Assembly: GCA_937922985.1 (NCBI GenBank)
Contig: CALAKV010000016.1
Coordinates: 1 to 28,516 of the forward strand
Source of the DNA: an uncultured bacterium
Lineage (GTDB): Bacteria; Patescibacteriota; Saccharimonadia; Saccharimonadales; Saccharimonadaceae
DNA: 28,516 nt
Reading direction: 5' to 3'
Part shown: positions 7,395 through 14,570 of the stretch, one piece after another
Layout: every line of letters begins with the position of its first letter
How positions within the stretch are numbered: position 1 is the first letter of the stretch
Position numbers and translations under genes: made by a program
Notes under the pieces: generated by a model
Told to the model about the DNA's origin: nothing
What the model saw: only the letters and a program-made list of their open reading frames with translations
Database searches by the model: none

Positions 7395-8261
7395 ATGTAT
7401 TCAAGAGCAACTCCTTTTCAAAAAGCAGACAAAATTGCTGGAACGCATCAGAAAATTGATCGTGCGGCTCGCTTAATTTTGCGAGAAATTATTTCGAAAA
7501 ATCCAAAATTCTCAAAAATTCACTTCCCTAAAATTGATGAAATTTTAGTTTTTGAGGGGAATGGCGGTCCTGACGGGATTAAAACAAAATCACCAGGAAA
7601 AGATGAGCCTTGGCATTTTGTTGAGCCTTATGGCAATTTAGCACCAATTCGAAGCTACGTTGAAAATCATCTTTTTAATATTTCGAAAGCTTTGAATGAA
7701 GAAAATTTTGTACGAGCAAGTTTTGAAGCAGGCTGGATGGCGCATGCAATAACCGATGCTTTAACACCAGCTCATCAGTTCCCGATGACTGATAAAATTA
7801 TTGAAATTTCTGGAAAAAAACCTGAAGAACGCGATAAATTGATTAAAAAGATGTTTCTTTCTGGAGAAAACTGGCGCGAGCGGATTTTGAAGAACTGGGA
7901 ATATATTGGGCCAAAAGGTGTAATGAGTTCGCATATGCTTTATGAAATGGGTGTTGCTACAATGATAACTTCAGTTGCTGCAAAGAAAATCATAAAGAGC
8001 CCAACAGATGAAGAAATTTTGAGGGTTTTAAAGGGCGAATTTATGCAAATTTTTGAAGAAAAAATTAAGTGGGTCGCCGACCAAAAATATTACGAAAGGT
8101 ATTTAGAGAAAGGCTGGACGACTGCTTTAGCGCGAGAGACTAAACATGATCTCTTGCCCGAAATCTCAAAAATTGTGGCACTCGGATGGTTTGAAGGTAT
8201 TCGTCGAGCTCTTGAAGAAGATTTCGAAAATACAAAAAATAAATCTGAGGATAAAAAATGA
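7395..8261 (+). CDS. Zinc-dependent phospholipase C / S1-P1 nuclease-like protein, cytoplasmic
   Basis: A 288-residue protein without signal peptide or membrane segment. It carries a set of likely metal ligands: His18, Asp60, His74, His117, Asp121, His127, His180 and Glu184. The spacings D-x13-H, H-x3-D-x5-H (in AHAITDALTPAH) and H-x3-E (SHMLYE) equal those of the trinuclear zinc site of Bacillus cereus phospholipase C (D55/H69, H118/D122/H128, H142/E146). The N-terminal Trp ligand of secreted family members is absent. An insertion of about 40 residues lies between the last two ligand groups. The substrate is unknown: a phosphodiester in lipid or nucleic acid is possible. The start is set by the promoter 7 nt upstream. 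It shares an ATGA overlap with rsmD and stops with TGA. Confidence 0.65.
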   Translation: MYSRATPFQKADKIAGTHQKIDRAARLILREIISKNPKFSKIHFPKIDEILVFEGNGGPDGIKTKSPGKDEPWHFVEPYGNLAPIRSYVENHLFNISKALNEENFVRASFEAGWMAHAITDALTPAHQFPMTDKIIEISGKKPEERDKLIKKMFLSGENWRERILKNWEYIGPKGVMSSHMLYEMGVATMITSVAAKKIIKSPTDEEILRVLKGEFMQIFEEKIKWVADQKYYERYLEKGWTTALARETKHDLLPEISKIVALGWFEGIRRALEEDFENTKNKSEDKK

Positions 8262-8836
8262 ATATTCGGTTGATTTCAGGAATTTTTAAAAATCATAAAA
8301 TCACAGCTCCGAATTCTCGCCAAACTCACCCAATGAGCGAACGAGCAAGAAACGCAATTTTTAATACAATTCAGGTGGAAATTCCAAATGCTGAAGTTCT
8401 TGATGCCTTTGCTGGGACTGGATCTTTGGGTCTTGAAGCGATTTCTCGTGGTGCTAAAAAAGTAGTTTTTATTGAAAAAAACAGATTAGCGCAAAAAATA
8501 TTAGCCGAAAATTTAAAAATTATCGAGAAGAATAAAAATGCTGGCGAAGCTAAAATAATTCGAAGTAGCGTTTCGGGCTGGATTGGGTCAAGTCAATCTC
8601 AATTTGAAATTGGTGAAATTTTAGAAATTCCAACTTTTGATATAATTTTTGCTGATCCGCCATACTACGACCCTCAATTTCCGTCTATCGAAAAGCTTTC
8701 GAAAAGGTTAAGATCTGGCGGAATATTAATTCTATCGCAACCCAAAGAAATTGAAAATTTTAAAGCAGAAAATTTAATTTTGATTAGTGAAAAGCTATAT
8801 TCTGGTGCGAAAATCTTATTTTTTCGTGCAAAATAA
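8258..8836 (+). CDS. rsmD: 16S rRNA (guanine-966-N2)-methyltransferase RsmD
   Basis: A 192-residue class I SAM methyltransferase. IRLISGIFKNHKI at the N-terminus and RQTHPMSERARNAIFN are typical of RsmD. VLDAFAGTGSLGLEAISRG (residues 47-65) is the SAM-binding loop, and FADPPYY (131-137) is the catalytic DPPY motif for exocyclic amine methylation. Length is normal for the family. By family it makes m2G966 in the 30S head late in assembly. The start overlaps the preceding gene (ATGA) with GAGG 7 nt upstream, so the two are translationally coupled. A long hairpin follows. Confidence 0.95.
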   Translation: MNIRLISGIFKNHKITAPNSRQTHPMSERARNAIFNTIQVEIPNAEVLDAFAGTGSLGLEAISRGAKKVVFIEKNRLAQKILAENLKIIEKNKNAGEAKIIRSSVSGWIGSSQSQFEIGEILEIPTFDIIFADPPYYDPQFPSIEKLSKRLRSGGILILSQPKEIENFKAENLILISEKLYSGAKILFFRAK

Positions 8837-8869
8837 TAAAATAACCCTCAGGAGAAGGGTTATTTTATT
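8835..8869. terminator. Bidirectional terminator between rsmD and the convergent membrane-protein gene
   Basis: A perfect 14-bp inverted repeat (AATAAAATAACCCT / AGGGTTATTTTATT) with a 7-nt loop. The A/T-rich outer arms give a U-tract in either direction, so it can serve both converging genes. Confidence 0.88.
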
Positions 8870-8877
8870 GGGTTAAA

Positions 8878-9819
8878 TTACAATCTTTCAAAAGAATCGG
8901 AGAAATTTGCAAAATTATTATCAAGAATATCTCCACCATTATTTGAAACCATCGCAATAAAGAATGCTCGAGTCTTCCCAGACTTATCTTTTTTAGTAGG
9001 TAGGGCTAATATTTTTATAAATTGACTGTTGTGTGAGATATTTCCTTCAACTGCCTGAGCTCCTTTAAAATTGATTACTTTAAAATCTTCTTCTGAAACA
9101 TAACTTGAAAAATTATCGCCGACACCATTGATCGCAGAGTGAATTAATTCCTCCTTGCTAAGTTTTTGAGTGTCTTCATAATTTTCATCTGTGTCTGTAT
9201 AACCAATGATGTAGGCATTTATTGCATTATTTGTGGAGTCTGAGGATGCGCAAACATAGCCAACTGAATTATCACCAGTATTTTGTTTTGTAAAATTATC
9301 ACATCCTTTCGCTTTGATTGCAAAAGCACCTTCCTCAGGTATGAACTTACCTGCATTTTTAGCTTTTCTGGTTCGCTCTTTAATTTTATCCTTATCGAAT
9401 AGCTCGTCGTCTTCTGCTAAGTCTGTTGTTTTATAAGGCTTAGTCTCATTAGTTATATTTTTTATTACTGTATTTAGCGTATTTATTGTTTCTAAACCAT
9501 AAATTGTAACGGATAAGACGGTAAAAATTATGTACGACAACCAACAGAAAAGATTTGCTTTTTTATTTGCAATAGGGTCATTTTTAATGGCTGGCTTAAC
9601 TATTACGAAGAATAAAATTAATCCCAGTATATTTAAGCCGAGTGGTAACGCCACTGAAGCTCGTTTAACATCACCGATTTTTAAAGTTTGCTCTTTAACT
9701 TTTTTGTTAAAAAGAATAATTTCAACAATAGCCCAGACAAAAAATGCAATCTGTGCAATTCCTAAAATCATTAGGAAGACTTCCATTAGAAGCATTCCGC
9801 CAATCATGTTATTTACCAT
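8878..9819 (-). CDS. Multi-pass membrane protein with extracytoplasmic domain, unknown function
   Basis: A 313-residue protein, not recognised. Three or four hydrophobic helices fill residues about 5-115 (MLLMEVFLMILGIAQIAFFV; LPLGLNILGLILFFVIV; ANLFCWLSYIIFTVLSVTI). They are followed by a soluble, mostly acidic region of about 190 residues that may lie outside the membrane. Two cysteines in that region (KGCDNF and YVCASS) could form a disulfide. AGGAGG lies 9 nt before the ATG. The gene overlaps the upstream TMEM175-like gene by 11 nt and shares its promoter, so the two membrane proteins are likely co-expressed. It converges on rsmD at a shared terminator. Confidence 0.75.
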   Translation of the reverse strand: MVNNMIGGMLLMEVFLMILGIAQIAFFVWAIVEIILFNKKVKEQTLKIGDVKRASVALPLGLNILGLILFFVIVKPAIKNDPIANKKANLFCWLSYIIFTVLSVTIYGLETINTLNTVIKNITNETKPYKTTDLAEDDELFDKDKIKERTRKAKNAGKFIPEEGAFAIKAKGCDNFTKQNTGDNSVGYVCASSDSTNNAINAYIIGYTDTDENYEDTQKLSKEELIHSAINGVGDNFSSYVSEEDFKVINFKGAQAVEGNISHNSQFIKILALPTKKDKSGKTRAFFIAMVSNNGGDILDNNFANFSDSFERL

Positions 9820-10477
9820 TTTCTAATTCCTCCTTTTCATCTTCAAAAACTGTAAATAGTGAAATTGCCACTGGTAAAATAATTAAAAAGAAAATTTCAA
9901 CCTGCGGCAGAAAAATCGATATCAATGCAATAATCGCAATCCACAAAACCATCATTCCTGTGCGAATTAAATGGTAATTTCTTTGAGCTTTACGATTTTC
10001 ACCGTGAAAGAACCCTGTATTTTCGCCTAAGGTACTCGCAGTAATCCAGCGCATGCTTAAATCTGTAAAAAGGTAAACCATTGCATAACAGAAAGCGGGC
10101 AAAACCTCTGTTGGTGAGGAGAGTACCCAACGCATAAATAGTGGAATAAGCGACAAAAAGAAAACATAAATCATGTTTTTCCAGATGAAGCTATTCGTAA
10201 CCTTTTCAACTCTATCTAAAATATGATGATGACGATTCCACTGGATTCCAACGATTATAAAACTTGCAAAGTAAATCAAAATTGCGAATCCAAAACTTTC
10301 CAGCTGAGCCAAATCTCTAACTGATTTTGGTAATTGAATTTCAAGCACCATAAGCGTAATAATAATCGCGGTGGCTCCATCAATTAAGCCAACAAGACGA
10401 TCTTTCGAAATTCTTCCTCCGTGATAAATTTTGTGTATTCGACCAAGTCGTCTATATGCACTTCTCGTTCTATCCAT
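9809..10477 (-). CDS. TMEM175/DUF1211-family membrane protein, putative potassium channel subunit
   Basis: A 222-residue protein with about six hydrophobic helices, the size of bacterial single-repeat TMEM175 proteins. The first helix has RLVGLIDGATAIIITLMVLE, matching the family pattern R-x3-FSDG-x-FAI-x-ITLLVLE, but FSD reads LID here. The third-helix region (FIIVGIQWNRHHHILDRVEKV, then SFIWKNMIYVFFLSLIPL) also fits DUF1211. By family it would be a tetrameric, leak-like K+ channel; selectivity is inferred only. The N-terminus is basic and Arg-rich. A GTG at 10504 is rejected because it lies upstream of the -10 element; AAGGGG lies just before the ATG at 10477. It is followed by, and overlaps, an unknown membrane-protein gene. 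Confidence 0.8.
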   Translation of the reverse strand: MDRTRSAYRRLGRIHKIYHGGRISKDRLVGLIDGATAIIITLMVLEIQLPKSVRDLAQLESFGFAILIYFASFIIVGIQWNRHHHILDRVEKVTNSFIWKNMIYVFFLSLIPLFMRWVLSSPTEVLPAFCYAMVYLFTDLSMRWITASTLGENTGFFHGENRKAQRNYHLIRTGMMVLWIAIIALISIFLPQVEIFFLIILPVAISLFTVFEDEKEELENGK

Positions 10478-10494
10478 TTTCCCCTTTCCGTACA

Positions 10495-10523
10495 ATTTTA
10501 TCACATCTTTTCAAAAATTCCAA
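10495..10523 (-). promoter_or_regulatory. Promoter of the TMEM175-like operon
   Basis: On the minus strand, TTGGAA (10518-10523), a 17-bp spacer ending in TGA, and TAAAAT (10495-10500). The predicted leader is about 11 nt and carries AAGGGG. Confidence 0.75.
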
Positions 10524-10543
10524 GCAGCTTATGTATTTTTGTG

Positions 10544-10579
10544 GAAACAAAAATCACCCTTTCGGAAAAGAGTGATTTT
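10544..10579 (-). terminator. Terminator of the rpsL-rpsG operon
   Basis: On the minus strand AAAATCACTCT pairs with AGGGTGATTTT (11 bp, one G-U pair) around an 8-nt loop, then TTTTTGTTT. Confidence 0.85.
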
Positions 10580-10586
10580 ATTCGGA

Positions 10587-11066
10587 TTAGCCTCGTGCAA
10601 AGTGCGCAAAAGCTCGGTTGGCTTCTGCCATTTTATGAGTATCTTCTTTCTTTTTGAAAGCTGCGCCAGTTTCATTGTAGGCATCAACAATTTCAAGCGC
10701 CAAGCGTTGACTATAAGGCATTCCGCTTCGTGCTCGCGCTGATTGAACCAACCAGCTAAACGCAAAGTGGAGTTGTCGGTGTCCTTGAACTGGGAATGGA
10801 ATTTGATAGTTTGCACCACCAACACGTCGAGACTTAACTTCAAAAGCTGGTGAAATATTTTTTAGTGCTTTTTCAAAAACTTCAAGAGGGTTTTCACTAT
10901 CAAGTTTTTTAGCTGCAGTTTCAAGAGCTTTATAAACAGCTTTTTCGGCAGTAAGTTTCTTGCCGTCAAGCATAGATTTGTTAATTAAACGTTGAACTAA
11001 AATTGATTGATATTTTCGGTCTGGTTTTAGTTCTCGTTGTAATTTTTTAGTAACTTTTCGTGGCAT
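10587..11066 (-). CDS. rpsG: 30S ribosomal protein S7
   Basis: A 159-residue protein, standard length. Family landmarks are MPRKVTKKLQREL at the start, INKSMLDGKKLTAEKAVYKAL, the rRNA-binding region VKSRRVGGANYQIPFPV, and a C-terminal AEANRAFAHFARG. S7 binds the 3' major domain of 16S rRNA and nucleates 30S head assembly. It starts 2 nt after the rpsL stop with GGAGA 7 nt upstream, and is co-transcribed with rpsL. A strong terminator follows directly, so fusA and tuf, which often complete this operon, are not adjacent here. Confidence 0.98.
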   Translation of the reverse strand: MPRKVTKKLQRELKPDRKYQSILVQRLINKSMLDGKKLTAEKAVYKALETAAKKLDSENPLEVFEKALKNISPAFEVKSRRVGGANYQIPFPVQGHRQLHFAFSWLVQSARARSGMPYSQRLALEIVDAYNETGAAFKKKEDTHKMAEANRAFAHFARG

Positions 11067-11068
11067 CT

Positions 11069-11479
11069 TTATTTCTCCTTCTTCGCACCGTATTTTGAAC
11101 GGCCTTGTTTACGATCTGCAACACCTTGAAGGTCAAGCGCACCACGAACGATATGATATCGCACACCTGGAAGGTCGGGCACGCGTCCACCGCGAACCAA
11201 AACTACGGCGTGTTCCTGAAGGTTGTGGCCTTCACCACCAATATAAGCCCAAACTTCGTGGCCATTTGTCAAGCGAACACGAGCAACTTTTCGAAGAGCT
11301 GAGTTAGGCTTTTTGGGTGTTTTTGTTGTAACTTTAACACAAACTCCACGTTTTAGAGGTGCGTTTTGTGCGTAATATTTAGTTTTTAGCGCGTTGTGGA
11401 TTCGTCCAAGAGCTGGCGATTTTGATTTTTTCGCAGCAGTTTTTCGAGGTTTTCGCACTAATTGATTGATAGTTGGCAT
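11069..11479 (-). CDS. rpsL: 30S ribosomal protein S12
   Basis: A 136-residue protein with hallmark S12 sequences: [32 protein letters not shown] (streptomycin-region lysine in TPKKPN), [19 protein letters not shown], and [16 protein letters not shown] (second decoding-site loop). It sits at the decoding centre and supports tRNA selection. Start is the ATG at 11479, after GGGAGA; a TTG one codon upstream is not preferred. The gene is first in a two-gene operon with rpsG. It is preceded by an unusually long leader with a 13-bp hairpin, and has a consensus-like promoter at 11650-11678. Confidence 0.98.
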   Translation of the reverse strand: MPTINQLVRKPRKTAAKKSKSPALGRIHNALKTKYYAQNAPLKRGVCVKVTTKTPKKPNSALRKVARVRLTNGHEVWAYIGGEGHNLQEHAVVLVRGGRVPDLPGVRYHIVRGALDLQGVADRKQGRSKYGAKKEK

Positions 11480-11643
11480 CAATTCTCCCTTAAATTATTT
11501 TAATATTTTCACTTTTTCGAAAGTTGATAAAGTTTTCAAAAAAGTGCCTCATATTTTTCGAAACAGCATTTTCGAAAAATGTCTTTACCTTTCTAGCTGA
11601 AATCACCAACACACAGGTTCATTCACTAGAAAGAGGAAACTCA
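11480..11643 (-). promoter_or_regulatory. Structured 5' leader of rpsL-rpsG mRNA (about 164 nt)
   Basis: No credible gene lies in this stretch, which with the terminator at 11766-11792 accounts for the 319-bp gap before the next gene. Near the 3' end a 13-bp stem (11510-11522 with 11534-11546, one G-U pair, 11-nt loop) sits 15-20 nt upstream of the Shine-Dalgarno site. Near the 5' end TCACTAGA occurs twice on the plus strand (11623-11630 and 11641-11648), 18 bp apart. Two TTTCGAAA-type palindromes lie between. A regulatory role, such as ribosomal-protein autogenous control, is inference. Confidence 0.55.
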
Positions 11644-11649
11644 CTAGAT

Positions 11650-11678
11650 ATTCTAGCAGATTTTGAAACAAAATGCAA
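11650..11678 (-). promoter_or_regulatory. rpsL-rpsG promoter
   Basis: On the minus strand, TTGCAT (11673-11678), a 17-bp spacer ending in TGC, and TAGAAT (11650-11655). It is the only strong match between the upstream terminator and rpsL. Confidence 0.75.
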
Positions 11679-11765
11679 GCGTTTTAGACTAATAAGTTGC
11701 GTTACATAATTAAAACAAATTTAAGAAGAAAAATATATTGTCTGTGGCTATTTTAAGATTTTCTA

Positions 11766-11792
11766 AAATAAAAAACCCGAGCAAAACTCGGG
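11766..11792 (-). terminator. Rho-independent terminator
   Basis: On the minus strand CCCGAG, a 5-nt loop, then CTCGGG and TTTTTTATTTT. It ends the gene at 11799-12182. Confidence 0.92.
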
Positions 11793-11798
11793 AGAAAA

Positions 11799-12182
11799 TT
11801 ACTGGAGGGTTATTTTTTTAAGATTACTAATAAAATTAGTAAGCTTTCCGCTTGCTTTTAAAAATGCTTTTTCTGAGTTAAAGGCATTTAGCTCAAAATC
11901 ACCCCGCTCATCTATCTCGCCATTTTCGATTGTTAAGATGATATAGCGCCGGTTTTTTAACATTTCTAATTCAATATTATCCTGCATACTGATCCCAATC
12001 TGATAGCCCAGACATTCAATTGAAACACGAATCTCTTTAGAGCATCCTTTGTCCAAAAAAGCTTCTGTTCGAAAAGCATTTGGCTCCTCGAAAGATACAA
12101 ATGGTATACTTTCGATATCCGAAAATCCAGCCTCCAACAGTAGATTTTCCACATTTTCTTGCGTGAAAATTAAATCATCCAT
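11799..12182 (-). CDS. Small acidic protein of unknown function, paralogue of the next gene upstream
   Basis: A 127-residue soluble, acidic protein, not recognised. GGAGG lies 8 nt before the ATG, and the gene has its own promoter and terminator. It appears to align with the 154-residue protein at 12288-12752. Shared positions include a helix then GF (LLLEAGFSDIES against TLQDVGFQSVKA), an acidic turn with A-x-LFD/FLD, a basic strand then LG (IRVSIECLGYQIGIS against FKISVYHLGNVLNFS), and a C-terminal helix with F-x3-L. The two may be diverged copies of one alpha/beta domain. No catalytic motif is apparent. Confidence 0.75.
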   Translation of the reverse strand: MDDLIFTQENVENLLLEAGFSDIESIPFVSFEEPNAFRTEAFLDKGCSKEIRVSIECLGYQIGISMQDNIELEMLKNRRYIILTIENGEIDERGDFELNAFNSEKAFLKASGKLTNFISNLKKITLQ

Positions 12183-12215
12183 TTTTTAAACCTCCGTGAA
12201 AAGAACTAGATTTTA

Positions 12216-12244
12216 ATTATATACTTAAAGAGTGGAAAAATCAA
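12216..12244 (-). promoter_or_regulatory. Promoter of the 127-residue protein gene
   Basis: On the minus strand, TTGATT (12239-12244), 17 bp, then TATAAT (12216-12221). The predicted leader is about 27 nt and includes GGAGG. Confidence 0.8.
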
Positions 12245-12271
12245 GAAAAAACCCAGCTTTTTTGCTGGGTT
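12243..12271 (-). terminator. Rho-independent terminator
   Basis: On the minus strand AACCCAGC, a loop of six A, GCTGGGTT, then TTTTCTTG. It ends the gene at 12288-12752, and its tail abuts the next -35. Confidence 0.92.
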
Positions 12272-12287
12272 AATGATGATATTTTGA

Positions 12288-12752
12288 TTAAATAAACTTA
12301 TTGCGCCGTTTGAACTCATCTTCGAGCTCTTCGAAGAATGAGTTGGCGCTACTCTTGCACTTTCGCAAGAGGTTTGTATTGGTTTTATTACCAAAAACTA
12401 GACCTTTCTCTACTTCGCTTTTGATATATTTCGGTAGATAAATATCTGTTATAGAAAAACAGTTTATATTTTTAGGAACCTGCGTATTAGGCCGCGCTGA
12501 GAAATTTAACACATTGCCCAGATGATAAACTGAGATTTTGAATGAATTTCCTCGTTCATCAAAAAGCTTCGCTTTTAAAGATATTGCTCCTTCTTCGGTT
12601 GATGCTAAGGCCTTAACTGATTGAAACCCAACATCTTGAAGGGTGTCTATCAAAAATTGTTTTGAGAGATAGTTCTTTCGATAAAGCTCTTGGTTTACTT
12701 TATCGGTGTTGAAAATTGATTTAATACGGCTTAAAATTGGCATATTTGGCAT
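12288..12752 (-). CDS. Small protein of unknown function, paralogue of the 127-residue neighbour
   Basis: A 154-residue soluble protein, not recognised. The first 25 residues are basic and amphipathic (MPNMPILSRIKSIFNTDKVN). The middle resembles the protein at 11799-12182 (see there), and a charged helical tail ends EELEDEFKRRNKF. GAGGT lies 6 nt before the ATG. The gene has a near-consensus promoter (TTGACA with TAGAAT) immediately after the mnmA stop and a strong terminator of its own. It is therefore expressed independently of mnmA, and probably at a high level. Function cannot be assigned. Confidence 0.75.
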   Translation of the reverse strand: MPNMPILSRIKSIFNTDKVNQELYRKNYLSKQFLIDTLQDVGFQSVKALASTEEGAISLKAKLFDERGNSFKISVYHLGNVLNFSARPNTQVPKNINCFSITDIYLPKYIKSEVEKGLVFGNKTNTNLLRKCKSSANSFFEELEDEFKRRNKFI

Positions 12753-12814
12753 ATTAATGTACCTCTTTTGTAAATACTTAAATTTAGACTATAAAGTTCA
12801 AATTTAGCTTTAAT

Positions 12815-12843
12815 ATTCTACCATAAAAATATAAAAATGTCAA
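12815..12843 (-). promoter_or_regulatory. Strong promoter of the 154-residue protein gene
   Basis: On the minus strand, consensus TTGACA (12838-12843), 17 bp ending TTTTTATGG, then TAGAAT (12815-12820). It closely resembles the promoter at 20828-20856. The leader is about 55 nt. Confidence 0.85.
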
Positions 12844-12845
12844 TG

Positions 12846-13955
12846 TTAAATGACGATTCCGCCACCCAAACAGACTTCACCAGAATAAAATACAACACTT
12901 TGACCACTGGTAATTGCGCGCTGTTCATCTTGCAATTCAATTTTTGCCGAATTATCACTTTCGAAAAAGATTTTTGCATTCACGAGTGGTGCACGATGGC
13001 GGATTCGAACTTGAATTTCTGCCCCATTTTCAACTTTTTGGTTGATCCAGTGAAGTGCTGAAACTTCGATTTTATTAGACCAAAGTTCGCCGTTATTGAT
13101 ATCAGTTGTTACGAAAACTTCGTTAGTTTCCATATTTTTACCGCAAACATAAAATGGCAGTCCGCCGCCAATATTCAAGCCGTGGCGCTGGCCTAAAGTG
13201 TAAAAAATCACACCGTCATGCCAACCAAGAACTTCGCCCGTATTTTTGTTAATGATTTTTCCTGGTTTTTGTTCGGGGATAAATTGTTTTAAAAAGTCAC
13301 GAATTCCAATTTTTCCAACAAAGCAAATTCCTTGCGAATCTTTTTTTCGAGCGGTAAAAAGCCCGCGTTCTTTCGCCATTTCGCGCACTTCAGGTTTAGT
13401 AAATTTACCAAGTGGAAACAAAGTTCGCCCTAAAGCCTCACCTCGCACACGATACAAAAAATAAGTTTGGTCTTTATTTTCATCTTTTGCGCGAAGTAGC
13501 TCGCCTTCTTTGTTTTTCGAAAGGTTGAAATTTTCGTCAGAATTTTCAGTAAAAGCATTTCGAACGCCAGCGTAATGACCTGTTGCAATTAGATCTGCTC
13601 CATCTTCAAGTGCGGCCTCTAAGAAAAGCTTGAATTTTACTTCTTGATTACACATTATATCGGGGTTTGGCGTGCGGCCAATTTCGTATTCATCGAGCAT
13701 GTATTGCACAACTTTTTCGCGGTAGTATTTTTCGAAATCAAAGACTTTAAAATCAATGCCAAGTTGAACTGCAACTCTTTTTGCGTCGGCTAAATCTTCT
13801 GCCCAAGGGCATTTCATTCCTGGTAAATCTTGCGTCCAGTTTTTCATATAAACGCCCACAACGTTATATCCTTGCTCTTTTAAAAGTGCTGCGGTTAAAG
13901 ATGAATCCACGCCGCCACTCATTCCAACATATACTTTAATTTTTGAATTATCCAT
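12846..13955 (-). CDS. mnmA: tRNA-specific 2-thiouridylase MnmA
   Basis: A 369-residue protein. The PP-loop ATP-binding motif is VGMSGGVDSSL (residues 10-20). Catalytic Cys102 (NPDIMCNQEVKF) and Cys211 (SQGICFVGK) are both present, as in canonical MnmA. GHYAG, QTYFLY and GQRHGLNIGGG fit the family. It thiolates C2 of the wobble uridine in tRNA for Lys, Glu and Gln, using ATP and persulfide sulfur. It lies last in an operon with the cysteine desulfurase and a DUF218 protein. GGAG sits before the ATG, overlapping the end of the preceding gene. The desulfurase two genes upstream is the likely sulfur donor. No terminator is visible before the next promoter. Confidence 0.97.
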   Translation of the reverse strand: MDNSKIKVYVGMSGGVDSSLTAALLKEQGYNVVGVYMKNWTQDLPGMKCPWAEDLADAKRVAVQLGIDFKVFDFEKYYREKVVQYMLDEYEIGRTPNPDIMCNQEVKFKLFLEAALEDGADLIATGHYAGVRNAFTENSDENFNLSKNKEGELLRAKDENKDQTYFLYRVRGEALGRTLFPLGKFTKPEVREMAKERGLFTARKKDSQGICFVGKIGIRDFLKQFIPEQKPGKIINKNTGEVLGWHDGVIFYTLGQRHGLNIGGGLPFYVCGKNMETNEVFVTTDINNGELWSNKIEVSALHWINQKVENGAEIQVRIRHRAPLVNAKIFFESDNSAKIELQDEQRAITSGQSVVFYSGEVCLGGGIVI

Positions 13956-14570
13956 TTATTCTCCTATATAAAATCTAAAAATTCCAAAAAGCTCGCTCAT
14001 TGAGAGATACCAACCGCGTAAATTTGTCCACCAAAATCCATTCCAATCTGGATCATTCAAAACTGGTGCCGAAATCACCTCCACGCCTGAACCTTCTAAA
14101 GCCTTTTCGAATTCGAGTCTTGCTCGAGTTTGATGATATTTTGAAGTGGTTAGAATTACGCGCTTATAGCCATTTTGCTTGATTATTTTTGCAGTAAATT
14201 GTGCATTTTGGTGAGTGTTTTGAGCTTTTTCTTCGAGCAGAATTTCTTCTTCTAAAACTCCTTGTTTTCGGGCTAAATTTGCCATTTGGCGTGCGTCGCT
14301 TAAAACTTTAGGGTTAGAATTTGCACCTGAAAAAATTAACTTTTTAGCTTCAACCGATTTAAAAATTTCAATCGCTTCACGAGTTCTTAAAGCAGTATTT
14401 CCGCCAGAAATTGCTATAACCGCATCAATTTTTTGAGAACATTCGCCTTTTTTGTAGTTCGGACAAATTTCAGCGAGCCGATTTTTATCACTAATAATCA
14501 AAGTTGTGCTAATGATAAAGACCACAACTAAACCCACAAAGGCTAAAATCCAGGCAATAAATTTTACCAT
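13956..14570 (-). CDS. DUF218 (YdcF/SanA/ElyC-like) membrane-anchored protein
   Basis: A 204-residue protein with one N-terminal membrane helix (residues about 4-28), then a DUF218 domain. Diagnostic stretches are AVIAISGGNTALRTREAIEIF, KLIFSGANSNP, EEKAQNTHQNAQF and LTTSKYHQTRARLEFEKAL. Bacterial relatives act at the cell envelope (ElyC, SanA), but the reaction is not established. It sits between cysteine desulfurase and mnmA with essentially no gaps: 0 nt after the desulfurase stop, and its own stop TAA directly before the mnmA ATG. This suggests co-transcription without a clear functional link. Confidence 0.88.
   Translation of the reverse strand: MVKFIAWILAFVGLVVVFIISTTLIISDKNRLAEICPNYKKGECSQKIDAVIAISGGNTALRTREAIEIFKSVEAKKLIFSGANSNPKVLSDARQMANLARKQGVLEEEILLEEKAQNTHQNAQFTAKIIKQNGYKRVILTTSKYHQTRARLEFEKALEGSGVEVISAPVLNDPDWNGFWWTNLRGWYLSMSELFGIFRFYIGE

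Noticed and set aside
8258..8261. Possible UGA recoding (UGA=Gly as in SR1/Gracilibacteria)
   Set aside because: The zinc-phospholipase-like gene ends at TGA exactly in an ATGA overlap with rsmD, and no in-frame TGA occurs inside recognised genes apart from the glycosyltransferase break, which is a frame change.
10529..10843. Minus-strand 104-residue ORF in another frame of rpsG
   Set aside because: Shadow of a certain ribosomal protein gene.
11095..11307. Plus-strand ORFs opposite rpsL
   Set aside because: Antisense shadows of a highly conserved gene, with no initiation signals.
11524..11709. Plus-strand 61-residue ORF in the rpsL leader region
   Set aside because: It lies across the rpsL promoter and leader, and has no Shine-Dalgarno site or recognisable composition.
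11799..12752. Toxin-antitoxin pair
   Set aside because: The two genes have separate promoters and terminators and resemble each other in sequence; neither shows a toxin or DNA-binding antitoxin motif.
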